From Verrucomicrobiia bacterium (lineage in GTDB: Bacteria > Verrucomicrobiota > Verrucomicrobiia > Opitutales > Opitutaceae), in contig WYBX01000041.1 of NCBI GenBank assembly GCA_011525695.1, positions 107,389-171,388 of the forward strand: DNA of 64,000 nt, written 5' to 3'. The notes below the pieces were generated by a model, which worked only from the letters and a program-made list of their open reading frames with translations, was not told the origin of the DNA and made no database searches. Numbering within the stretch: position 1 is the first letter of the stretch; every line of letters starts with the position of its first letter. Positions 50,262-58,389 of the stretch are shown piece by piece. The position numbers were made by a program, and so were the translations under genes.

Positions 50262-51374
50262 ATGAAAGAGAATAATTCCGGCGGAAGCTACGGGCTCAGC
50301 CCGGTCGAGGCGGGTGGTGCGATTGCGGTGCCGGAACTGCCGTACCGGCCGCCGTCGCCGAGGCGGTATCGGCCGAAGATCGCCCTCATCGGCTGCGGTG
50401 GGATTTCGGAATATCACCTGCGGGCCTATGTTGCGATGGGACTCGACGTCGTCGTGCTTTGCGATCGGGACGTGGCGCGGGCGGAGAAACGTCGCGCCGA
50501 GTTTTATCCCTCGGCGCGCGTTTGTTCGGACTATCGTGAAGTGCTCGCTCGCGATGAGGTCCAGGTGGTGGACATTGCCCTGCACCCGATCGATCGAATT
50601 CCGGTGATCGAAGCTGCGCTCCGGGCCGGCAGGCATGTCCTCAGCCAGAAACCTTTTGTGCTCGATCTCGCCGAGGGCGAGCGGCTGGCCGGCCTGGCTG
50701 AGTCGCAGGGGGTCAGATTGGCGGTGAACCAGAACGGCCGTTGGGCCCCGCACTTCAGCTTCCTCACGGCGGCCATTGATGCGGGGTTGATTGGCGAGGT
50801 TGCGAGCATCGATTGCACGCTGCAGTGGGACCACACGTGGACGACCGGAACGGCCTATGAGGACATTCCTCATCTCGTGCTTTTCGATTTCGGCATTCAC
50901 TGGTTCGACATCGTGGTGCGGATGCTGCGCGGCCGGACCGCCCGCCGGGTTTGGGCGAGTGTGGTGCGGACCTCGACGCAGCGGATGAAGCCGCCGATGC
51001 TTGCCCAGGTGGCGGCCGACTTCGACGGCGCGCAGGCCAGGCTCAATTTCAACGGTCATGTGCGGGCTGGACAGGAGGATCGCACGGTCGTCTGCGGCAG
51101 CCGGGGAACTTTGCGCAGTTTCGGTCCCAGCCTCTCCGAGCAGACCGTCGTGCTCCACACGGATGCCGGACGGGGCGAGGTTCGGCTCGACGGAACCTGG
51201 TTTTCCTCCGGGTTCCAGGGCGCAATGGGGGAGCTGCTTTGCGCGATCGAGGAAGGCCGGCCGCCCTCGCACAATGCGAGGGACAACCTCGGAAGCCTCG
51301 CGCTGTGCTTTGCCGCCATGGCCAGCGCCAACTCGGGTGCGCCGCAGGTTCCGGGCAAGGTCGTCCGCATTTGA
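50262..51374 (+). CDS. Gfo/Idh/MocA-family oxidoreductase
   Basis: A 370-residue dehydrogenase. A Pro- and Gly-rich lead of about 37 residues comes before the Rossmann motif KIALIGCGGISEYHLRAY. The family motif here is LSQKPFVLD, with Q in place of E. The catalytic-domain segment DIPHLVLFDFGIHWFDIVVR is typical of the scyllo-inositol/1,5-anhydro-fructose branch. The ATG at 50262 is 1 bp after the previous stop; an in-frame GTG at 50223 is less likely. It is the last gene before the opposing AraC regulator, 4 bp away. Confidence 0.85.
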   Translation: MKENNSGGSYGLSPVEAGGAIAVPELPYRPPSPRRYRPKIALIGCGGISEYHLRAYVAMGLDVVVLCDRDVARAEKRRAEFYPSARVCSDYREVLARDEVQVVDIALHPIDRIPVIEAALRAGRHVLSQKPFVLDLAEGERLAGLAESQGVRLAVNQNGRWAPHFSFLTAAIDAGLIGEVASIDCTLQWDHTWTTGTAYEDIPHLVLFDFGIHWFDIVVRMLRGRTARRVWASVVRTSTQRMKPPMLAQVAADFDGAQARLNFNGHVRAGQEDRTVVCGSRGTLRSFGPSLSEQTVVLHTDAGRGEVRLDGTWFSSGFQGAMGELLCAIEEGRPPSHNARDNLGSLALCFAAMASANSGAPQVPGKVVRI

Positions 51375-51378
51375 ACCG

Positions 51379-52470
51379 TTATCCGCGGCTGACTCGAACG
51401 GCGCGTGCAGGATCAACGCGCGGCTTCGAGTTGCGGACGACGCCCTTGTTCGTCCGATAGACCCTCGGGGTAACGCCGAAACGCCGTTTGAATTGATGGG
51501 CGAAATACTGGCTCGACTGAAAACCGCAATCGAAGGCAATCGCCGTCACGCGGCGGCCGGGATCCGACAGGAGCATCCGGGCGGCGGCGTCGAGTCGGGC
51601 CAGATTGAGGAATCGCAGCGGGCTCGCGTTCGTCAGCCGTCGGCAGAGCCGGCTGAAGAGGGTCGTGCCAATCCCGCAGGCCGCAGCCATGCCGGGAAGC
51701 GTCCAGTTTCTCTCCAGGCTGATGAGGTTCTGCCGAAGATCGGCGAGGAACAGTTCGACGGAGTGCTCCCGGCTCGCCAGCCGGGGACGCTCGATCCGGT
51801 TTTCCGCGCGGAGCATCTCGAGGACTCCCAGCAGGAGATCGTTCACGCCAATCGCCACGCGCGACAGCCGGCGCGCGCCCGACTCCCGGGCCAATGCCGC
51901 CGCAATCTGCCGGAAGCTGCGCACCACGTCCGGCGTGGCATGCCAGACCGGCGACTCCGTCAATCGCAGCCGGCGGGTCAGTTCGTCCCGATCCTCGGGA
52001 GCGAGCAACACCCAGGCTGGCCACTGCCATGCCTGATCCGGCCGCTGGGCCCGGACGGCGATGGTCAGCCAATGGAGCCGGCCGGCGGCAATGTGCGGGT
52101 TGCCCTGGCGGTGAAGCTGCCAGGGCCGGGTAATCGTGAGCGAGCCCGGCCCCAGCGGGTGGGTGTCTGCGTCGACGGCGAGAACCATCGATCCGGTTTC
52201 GAGCAGGCAGATCTCCACGCCTTCGTTGCGATGAAACTCCATGCCCCAGTCCTGTGCGCCGCGTGCATCCCAGAAGCCGAGGCTCAGCAGGCCCGGCAAC
52301 TCGGAACGGGCGAGCCGGGCGCCGGGATAATGGCCGCGACCAAGGGCGTGAAACTCGATTTTCCCCTCGCGAATCGACTTCAGGAGCGGACGATGGGCAT
52401 CCAGTGCGCTCCCCGGGCGCGGATCGCGGAAGAGGGTTGGCCGCCGATTCACGCCCGACCGAATGTGCAA
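51379..52470 (-). CDS. AraC-family transcriptional regulator
   Basis: A 363-residue regulator. The N-terminal part is a cupin-like sensor (WGMEFHRNEGVEICLLETGS, LGPGSLTITRPWQLHRQGNP). The C-terminal 100 residues are the two AraC helix-turn-helix motifs (WTLPGMAAACGIGTTLFSRL, VTAIAFDCGFQSSQYFAHQF, RRFGVTPRVYR). It is divergent from the alpha-L-fucosidase gene with 111 bp between starts, so it probably activates the fucose operon in response to fucose or a breakdown product. An open plus-strand frame through this gene is a shadow. Confidence 0.9.
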   Translation of the reverse strand: MHIRSGVNRRPTLFRDPRPGSALDAHRPLLKSIREGKIEFHALGRGHYPGARLARSELPGLLSLGFWDARGAQDWGMEFHRNEGVEICLLETGSMVLAVDADTHPLGPGSLTITRPWQLHRQGNPHIAAGRLHWLTIAVRAQRPDQAWQWPAWVLLAPEDRDELTRRLRLTESPVWHATPDVVRSFRQIAAALARESGARRLSRVAIGVNDLLLGVLEMLRAENRIERPRLASREHSVELFLADLRQNLISLERNWTLPGMAAACGIGTTLFSRLCRRLTNASPLRFLNLARLDAAARMLLSDPGRRVTAIAFDCGFQSSQYFAHQFKRRFGVTPRVYRTNKGVVRNSKPRVDPARAVRVSRG

Positions 52471-52581
52471 AATCCTACGCGGTCAAATTCGAACGACGCA
52501 TCCGCTATCATGGCCGGGTTTCGTGAAGGTCCCTTTCCCCAATTCCGCGGACATTCAAACCGTCGGTGCCCACTCATCTGC

Positions 52582-54240
52582 ATGACTTCATTTCCCTGCC
52601 GCAACGTCGTTTCACTCTTCCTGCTGATCGGATGCTGGCCCGTGTTTGGCGCAGAGGCGCCGCGGGACGCAGCTTTGGAGGCGTGGCGCGCCGCCCGGTT
52701 CGGGCTCTTCATCCACTGGGGGCCAGTGTCGCTCAAGGGAACCGAAATCAGTTTTTCCCGGGCCGCTGAGCGCCGCGGGTGGGGTGGTGCGCCTGACACT
52801 GGATGGCCGCCGGAGATCTACGATAACCTGTACAAGGAATTCAACCCCGTGAGATTCGACGCTGCCGAATGGGTCGCCATCGCCCGGGCAGCCGGCGTGA
52901 AGTATATGGTCTTCGGTGCGCGGCACCATGACGGGTTCGCCATGTTCGACACGCAAGCGAGCGATTACAAGATCACGAGTCCGCTGAGCCCATTTGGGCG
53001 CGATGTGCTCAGGGAACTGGCTGACGCCAGCCATGCGGCCGACCTCGACTTCGGCATCTACTATTCCCAACCCGACTGGCATCATCCCGACGCATTCGTG
53101 CCCGGCCGGCATCACCGTTACCTGGATTACCTCAAGGTGCAGGTCCGGGAACTACTCACCAATTACGGCCGGGTGAATGTCCTTTGGTTTGACGGGCTCC
53201 GGAAGACAGCCGCCGATTATGACGGTGAGGCCCTGAACCGGATGGCCCGCCAGCTTCAACCGCAAATCCTGATCAACAACCGGAATGGGTTGCCCGGCGA
53301 TTTCGAAACTCCGGAGCAACGCGTCGGCAGGTATCGCGACGACCGGCCGTGGGAGAGCTGTATCACGATTTGCCGGCAGTGGGCGTGGAAACCCGATGAC
53401 GAGATGAAGTCGCTGAAGGAGTGCCTGCAGACCCTGATCCTCTGTGCCGGCGGCGATGGGAATCTCCTGCTGAATGTCGGCCCGATGCCGGACGGGCGCA
53501 TCGAGCCGCGGCAGGTCGACCGGCTCCGCGAAATCGGCGACTGGCTCGGGGACCATGGGCCCAGCATTTACGGGACCCGGGGCGGCCCTTGGAAACCCAG
53601 CAAGGGCGTGGCGAGCACGCGACGGGGCAACCTCGTCTTCGTCCATCTCCTGCGCAGAGCAACGGGGGCCGTTGAACTGCCCGCCCTGCCGCGGAAAATC
53701 CGGTCAGCGAAGCTGCCCGGAGGCGATCCCGTGACGTTCGCCCAGGACGCGGAGACCCTCACCCTGAGGCTCTCCGAAGACGACTGGGATCCCATTGACA
53801 CGATCGTCCGCCTGGAACTCGACGGCTCGGCCATGGATCTGCCGGTCATGGAGGGGGCGTTGGAGTTCACCGCGAGCAGTTCCAATGCGTTGGCGCCGCA
53901 ACAACAGGCGGACAATGAGCCGGCTCGGGTTTTCGATCAGGAACCAGCCACCTGGTGGAGCCCGGATGGCCCGGACGAGCCCATCTGGATTGCCGCTCGG
54001 TATCACCAGCCGATCACCATCCAGCGGGTCAGGATCGAGGAGGCACTCGGGGAGCGCGTCACTCGTTTCGAACTCGAATGCCGCGTCGCCGGGGGATGGA
54101 AGACCGTCATTGCCGGGACCAAGATAGGGCGGTGGTTTCAGCAGTCATTCGAGCCGATCACCACGACCGAGGTCCGGCTACGGATTCTGGCATCGACGGA
54201 CACTCCCGCGATCGCGGACATGGAGTTCTTCGAGAAGTGA
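52582..54240 (+). CDS. Alpha-L-fucosidase (GH29), secreted
   Basis: A 552-residue retaining fucosidase. Signal peptide MTSFPCRNVVSLFLLIGCWP with VFGAEA as the cleavage region. GH29 motifs are FGLFIHWGPVSLKG (about 41-53), GARHHDGFAMF (about 113-122) and the nucleophile in VNVLWFDGL (Asp204). Residues about 420-552 form a C-terminal beta-sandwich resembling an F5/8-type discoidin module (TWWSPDGPDEPIWIAARYHQ). The start is set by the signal peptide; the frame is open far upstream through the opposing AraC gene. It releases L-fucose for the transporter and oxidative enzymes that follow. Confidence 0.92.
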   Translation: MTSFPCRNVVSLFLLIGCWPVFGAEAPRDAALEAWRAARFGLFIHWGPVSLKGTEISFSRAAERRGWGGAPDTGWPPEIYDNLYKEFNPVRFDAAEWVAIARAAGVKYMVFGARHHDGFAMFDTQASDYKITSPLSPFGRDVLRELADASHAADLDFGIYYSQPDWHHPDAFVPGRHHRYLDYLKVQVRELLTNYGRVNVLWFDGLRKTAADYDGEALNRMARQLQPQILINNRNGLPGDFETPEQRVGRYRDDRPWESCITICRQWAWKPDDEMKSLKECLQTLILCAGGDGNLLLNVGPMPDGRIEPRQVDRLREIGDWLGDHGPSIYGTRGGPWKPSKGVASTRRGNLVFVHLLRRATGAVELPALPRKIRSAKLPGGDPVTFAQDAETLTLRLSEDDWDPIDTIVRLELDGSAMDLPVMEGALEFTASSSNALAPQQQADNEPARVFDQEPATWWSPDGPDEPIWIAARYHQPITIQRVRIEEALGERVTRFELECRVAGGWKTVIAGTKIGRWFQQSFEPITTTEVRLRILASTDTPAIADMEFFEK

Positions 54241-54286
54241 CAGCGTTGCGTCCATTTCCCGGCATTGTGGTGCGTGATCGGCTCCC

Positions 54287-55969
54287 ATGACGCGACTCGA
54301 CTGGGTCATTGTCGCAATTTATTTGGCCGCCGTGGTGGCGCTCGGCGTCATGGCGAGCGTTCTCCGGCCGCGGCGAGGCCGCGGCGGTGAGGGGGCGGGG
54401 TACTTCCTGGCCGGCAACACCCTGTCCTGGCCGATGATCGGGCTCGCGATGTTCGCCGCCAACATCTCCACCGTACATTTGGTGAGCCTCGCCGAGGCGG
54501 CCTACAAGTACGGCCTGGTTTTTGGCAATTTCGAGTGGCTCGCCGGCTTCACGCTCGTGCTGCTGTCATGGTTCTTCGCGCCGATTTACCTTCGCTCCCG
54601 CGTCGCAACCCTGCCGGACTTCCTCGAGAATCGCTTCAACCGGCCCTGTCGTGACGCGTTGACGGTGGTGTCGCTGTTTTCCGCCATCGTGATTCACATG
54701 GGGGTGGCGCTCTACACGGCGGCCTGGGTGCTGCGAGGCGTGCTCGGGATTGGGCCGGGAGCGGAGATCATGGGCATCGATGCATTGCTGTTCTTCATTA
54801 TCGCCCTGGGCGTTCTCACCGGTGTCTATACCATGCTTGGCGGTCTGCTGGCCGTGGTCTGGACCGAAAGCGTGCAGACGGTGCTCCTGCTCGTCGGGGC
54901 GGTGGTGGTCACAATCGTTGGCTATGTGAAGATCGGCGGTTGGTCCGCGCTGGCCCACACGCTCGCCACCCAGCCGCACCCGCTGTCCGGCGTGCCCGGG
55001 AGCAATGTCACCTGGGGAACGGCGAACTTCCTGCACATGATCCGAGGCCCGGACGATCCGGCGGGTCTTCCCTGGTACTCGATTGCGCTCGGCTATCCCG
55101 TCCTGGGCATCTGGTACTGGTGCTGTGATCAAACCATCGTGCAGCGTGTCCTCGCGGCCCGGGATGAGCGCCATGCCCGGCTCGGGCCATTGTTCTGCGC
55201 CTTCCTGAAAATCTTTCCCGTATTTTGCTTCGTCCTTCCCGGGGTCATCTGCGTGGCGCTCGTCCAGCAGGGGGCCTTTGGCGGGGCGGCGCCCGGCGCG
55301 GCCGCGGATGCGTACACGTTCATGGTGACGCACCTGCTCCCCGCCGGGCTCAAGGGAGTGGTGGTGGCCGCCCTCCTAGCTGCCGCCATGCAGACGTGCT
55401 CCGCAGCGCTCAATTCCACGGCGACGCTGGTGGCTTATGATCTCTTCAAGCGGCACAACCCGGCGATCGCCGACCGGAGCCTCGTGCGGATCGGCAAGAT
55501 CACGACTGTGGTTGCGACCGTCCTCGCGATCATTGCGTCGCCCCTCTTCGGCCGCTACATGACGATCTTCGAGGGGATCAATAAACTGATTTCCTATGTG
55601 GCGCCGCCGATTACGGCGGTCTTCCTCCTGGGTGTATTCTGGAAGGGGGCGACCGGCAGATCCGCCTTCATCACGCTGGTTGTGGGAATGATTCTGGGTT
55701 TTGTCGTGTTCCTGCTGGATTGGAACGGCATCTATACCGGCGATTTCATGCTCAATGCGTTCGGTCTCCTGGTCGCATGCGTCGTGATCATGATCACCAC
55801 GTCGTTGTTGTCTCCCGAACCGCTGCCAGCGGAGGCAAGGCTCCTCGTCTGGGACGACTGGCGCGAGCCGCTGCGAACCTCGGGCCGGCTGGCGGGTGGT
55901 AGCGGCTTTGGTGTGCTCACGGCAGGACTCTTGGTCACATTTGGGCTGCTCTATGTGATTTTCCGTTAA
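54287..55969 (+). CDS. Sodium:solute symporter (SSS family), probable fucose uptake
   Basis: A 560-residue SSS transporter with about 14 hydrophobic segments. Family features are YFLAGNTLSWPMIGLAMFAA, STVHLVSLAEAAYKYG and YTMLGGLLAVVWTESVQTVL. It resembles the SGLT-like sugar branch. It follows the fucosidase by 46 bp and precedes the mutarotase by 13 bp, so L-fucose or a fucosylated sugar is the likely cargo. It has no N-terminal extension, unlike the second symporter of the locus. Confidence 0.88.
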   Translation: MTRLDWVIVAIYLAAVVALGVMASVLRPRRGRGGEGAGYFLAGNTLSWPMIGLAMFAANISTVHLVSLAEAAYKYGLVFGNFEWLAGFTLVLLSWFFAPIYLRSRVATLPDFLENRFNRPCRDALTVVSLFSAIVIHMGVALYTAAWVLRGVLGIGPGAEIMGIDALLFFIIALGVLTGVYTMLGGLLAVVWTESVQTVLLLVGAVVVTIVGYVKIGGWSALAHTLATQPHPLSGVPGSNVTWGTANFLHMIRGPDDPAGLPWYSIALGYPVLGIWYWCCDQTIVQRVLAARDERHARLGPLFCAFLKIFPVFCFVLPGVICVALVQQGAFGGAAPGAAADAYTFMVTHLLPAGLKGVVVAALLAAAMQTCSAALNSTATLVAYDLFKRHNPAIADRSLVRIGKITTVVATVLAIIASPLFGRYMTIFEGINKLISYVAPPITAVFLLGVFWKGATGRSAFITLVVGMILGFVVFLLDWNGIYTGDFMLNAFGLLVACVVIMITTSLLSPEPLPAEARLLVWDDWREPLRTSGRLAGGSGFGVLTAGLLVTFGLLYVIFR

Positions 55970-55982
55970 CCCCCACTGCGCG

Positions 55983-56390
55983 ATGAAACCACGATTTGCC
56001 CTGGCTCTCGGGCTGATGTCCCTGCTTTCGGCCTGCGTTAAGCCGGAACCCGCGCAACGATATGCCTGGGTCACCGGCCTGAAGGCCGGGAAGGCGGATT
56101 ATTACCGCCAACTGCACGCCAACCCCTGGCCGGGGGTCAACCGGATGCTGAAGGAATGCAACATCCGGAATTTTTCGATTCACGAGCGCGAGATCGAGGG
56201 GAAGCTCTATCTGTTTGCCTACCTTGAATACACCGGGAGCGACTTCGCCGCGGACATGCGGAAGCTGGCGGAAGATCCGGAGACCGTGCGCTGGTGGAAG
56301 GAAACGGATCCCTGCCAGGCGCCGCTTCCGGACGCGGCGGCGGCAGGCAAAATCTGGGCCGATACGAGGGAACTCTACTACCTGCCGTGA
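55983..56390 (+). CDS. RhaM/FucM-type sugar mutarotase, lipoprotein form
   Basis: A 135-residue protein of the L-rhamnose/L-fucose mutarotase (dimeric ferredoxin-like) family, which interconverts sugar anomers. Typical features are QLHANPWPGVNRML, NFSIHEREIEGKLYLFAYLE, VRWWKETDPC and the final YYLP. It begins with a lipoprotein signal, FALALGLMSLLSAC, with the lipid cysteine at residue 18. Family members are normally cytosolic and about 104-110 residues, so the lipobox is unusual. Context indicates L-fucose as substrate. Its TGA overlaps the GTG of the next gene. Confidence 0.85.
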   Translation: MKPRFALALGLMSLLSACVKPEPAQRYAWVTGLKAGKADYYRQLHANPWPGVNRMLKECNIRNFSIHEREIEGKLYLFAYLEYTGSDFAADMRKLAEDPETVRWWKETDPCQAPLPDAAAAGKIWADTRELYYLP

Positions 56391-57172
56391 ACGGCCAGTC
56401 CCTCAGCGACAGGGTGATTTTCCTCACCGGCGGATCGACTGGGATTGGTCTGGCCTGCGCAAAGGCGTATGCGGCGGCGGGCGCCCGAATCGCGCTCGTC
56501 GCCCGCGGAGAACCCTGCGTCAAGGCGGCCGCCACGGCGCTGGGGCCGGAGCACCTCGGCATCACTTGCGATATCTCGCGTGGTGACGAGGTCCGTGCCG
56601 CCGTCGATTGCGCCCTGGCGCATTTCGGCCGAATTGACGCCGTCCACAACAACGCGGGAATAGCCTCCCCATCGAAAACGCTCCACGAGACGACGGACCT
56701 GGAGTGGGACGAGTTGTTCGACGTCAATCTGAAGGGCGTGCTGCACACGACCCGCCATGCCTTGGAGGCACTGAAGTCGCGCAACGGCTGTATCCTGAAC
56801 ACGTCGTCCCTGGTGGGCGTGATCGGCCAGGAAAATCATGCCGCCTACACCGCGACCAAAGGTGGCTTGAATGCCCTCACGAAATCGATGGCGCTGGACT
56901 ATGCCCCGCATGGGATTCGCGTGAATGCCGTCTGTCCGGCCGGCACCTGGACGCCGATGCTGCGCAAGTGGTGCACGGAGCAGCCCGATCCGGCGGCGAT
57001 GGCGGGCTACCTGGACGAAATCCATCCGTTGGGCTACTGCCCTGAAGCGGACGTGATCGCTGATGCCTGTGTGTTCCTCCTGTCCGATCAGGCCCGCTTC
57101 ATCACCGGGCACATCCTGCATGTCAGCGGCGGTGCGGAACTGGGCTACCGACGTCGGGGAGCGGTTTCATGA
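56387..57172 (+). CDS. Short-chain dehydrogenase, probable L-fucose dehydrogenase
   Basis: A 261-residue SDR starting at a GTG that overlaps the mutarotase stop by 4 bp. TGGSTGIGLACAKAY cofactor loop, HNNAGIASP, catalytic serine in LNTSSLVGVIG, YTATK catalytic pair and the C-terminal FITGHILHVSGGAELGY. The overlap with an L-fuconate dehydratase gene downstream points to oxidation of L-fucose to fuconolactone or, less likely, of 2-keto-3-deoxyfuconate. Sequence does not separate these. Confidence 0.85.
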   Translation: MNGQSLSDRVIFLTGGSTGIGLACAKAYAAAGARIALVARGEPCVKAAATALGPEHLGITCDISRGDEVRAAVDCALAHFGRIDAVHNNAGIASPSKTLHETTDLEWDELFDVNLKGVLHTTRHALEALKSRNGCILNTSSLVGVIGQENHAAYTATKGGLNALTKSMALDYAPHGIRVNAVCPAGTWTPMLRKWCTEQPDPAAMAGYLDEIHPLGYCPEADVIADACVFLLSDQARFITGHILHVSGGAELGYRRRGAVS

Positions 57173-58389
57173 TCACGGCGGTCACGACGCGGGACGTCCG
57201 TTTCCCCATCGGGGGCGGGCAGGGCAGCGATGCCGTCCACCGGAACCCGGTCTATTCCTATGCCGTGACGCTGCTCCACGACGATCGCGGTCATACCGGA
57301 ACGGGGCTGGCGTTTACGCTGGGCGAGGGGACGGAACTCGTGTGTGCAGCGGCGCAATTCTATGGCCGGCAGCTCGTGAATCATGACATCGAGGAATTGA
57401 TGTCGAACTTTGGAGCGCGGCAGAAGGCCCTGGCCGATGAACAACAGTTCCGGTGGCTCGGGCCGCACAAGGGCGTCGTGCAGCTCGCGCTTGCATCCGT
57501 GACCAACGCCTGCTGGGACCTTTGGGCCAAGGCGCGCGGCGTGCCCCTCTGGCGGCTGCTCCTCGATCTTACCCCTGCCCAGGTTGTGGCGGCCCTCGAT
57601 CTATCCTATCTGGAGGACGAAATTTCGGCGGCCGAGGCCGTGTCGCTCATCCATGACGCATCCTCGACTCGCGTGCAGCGCGAGGGCGTATTGCAGTCTG
57701 GATATCCGGGCTACGACACTTCAGTGGGATGGTTCAACTACTCCGACCAGCAGATCGCGGAAAATTGCCGGCGGGCGATCGACGCGGGCTTCACCGCCAT
57801 GAAGCTCAAGGTGGGCTCGCCCGATCCGGAGCGCGACATCCGGCGTGCCGGCCTGGTGCGCGATGCGGCCGGCGCCACTGCCCGCATCATGCTCGATGCC
57901 AACCAGCAATGGACACTGCCGCAGTCCCTCGCGATCTGCCGCCAGCTGAAGCAAATGAATCCGTTCTGGATCGAAGAACCGACCCACCCGGATGATGTCC
58001 TCGGCCACCGGACCCTGGCGGCGGCAATCGCACCGGTGAAACTCGCCCTGGGGGAGCACATTCCAAACCGGGTCATCTTCAAGAATGTGCTCCAGGCTGG
58101 TTGCGCCGGTTTCATTCAGGTGGATGCCGTCCGGGTGGCGGGGGTCAGCGAATTTCTCGCGGTCAGCTTGCTCTGCCGGAAATTCGGCGTTCCCGTCGTC
58201 CCCCATGTTGGGGACATGGGCCAGCTGCACCAGCATCTCGTGCTCTTCAATCGGATCGCCCTGAATCACGACGTCGTGTTTCTCGAATACATTCCCCACC
58301 TGCGCTCCCAATTCCTGCATCCCTGCCGGGTCGAGGGGGGCGTCTATGTGACACCCGCGGCAGCGGGTGCCAGCTGCGACTTGCGATGA
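57169..58389 (+). CDS. L-fuconate dehydratase (enolase superfamily)
   Basis: A 406-residue member of the mandelate racemase group with the L-fuconate dehydratase layout. The N-terminal TTRDVRFPIGG then GSDAVHRNPVYSYAVTLLH is characteristic of this enzyme. Catalytic residues are the KLK pair (Lys212, Lys214), metal ligands Asp243, Glu269 and Glu296, and His346 in VVPHVGDMGQLHQH. It converts L-fuconate to 2-keto-3-deoxy-L-fuconate. It overlaps both neighbours by 4 bp. Of the genes in this locus it gives the clearest evidence for the non-phosphorylating L-fucose route. Confidence 0.9.
   Translation: MITAVTTRDVRFPIGGGQGSDAVHRNPVYSYAVTLLHDDRGHTGTGLAFTLGEGTELVCAAAQFYGRQLVNHDIEELMSNFGARQKALADEQQFRWLGPHKGVVQLALASVTNACWDLWAKARGVPLWRLLLDLTPAQVVAALDLSYLEDEISAAEAVSLIHDASSTRVQREGVLQSGYPGYDTSVGWFNYSDQQIAENCRRAIDAGFTAMKLKVGSPDPERDIRRAGLVRDAAGATARIMLDANQQWTLPQSLAICRQLKQMNPFWIEEPTHPDDVLGHRTLAAAIAPVKLALGEHIPNRVIFKNVLQAGCAGFIQVDAVRVAGVSEFLAVSLLCRKFGVPVVPHVGDMGQLHQHLVLFNRIALNHDVVFLEYIPHLRSQFLHPCRVEGGVYVTPAAAGASCDLR

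Noticed and set aside
51001..52581. Upstream extension of the fucosidase frame by more than 500 codons
   Set aside because: It runs antisense through the whole AraC gene and has no domain; the signal peptide at 52582 marks the real start.
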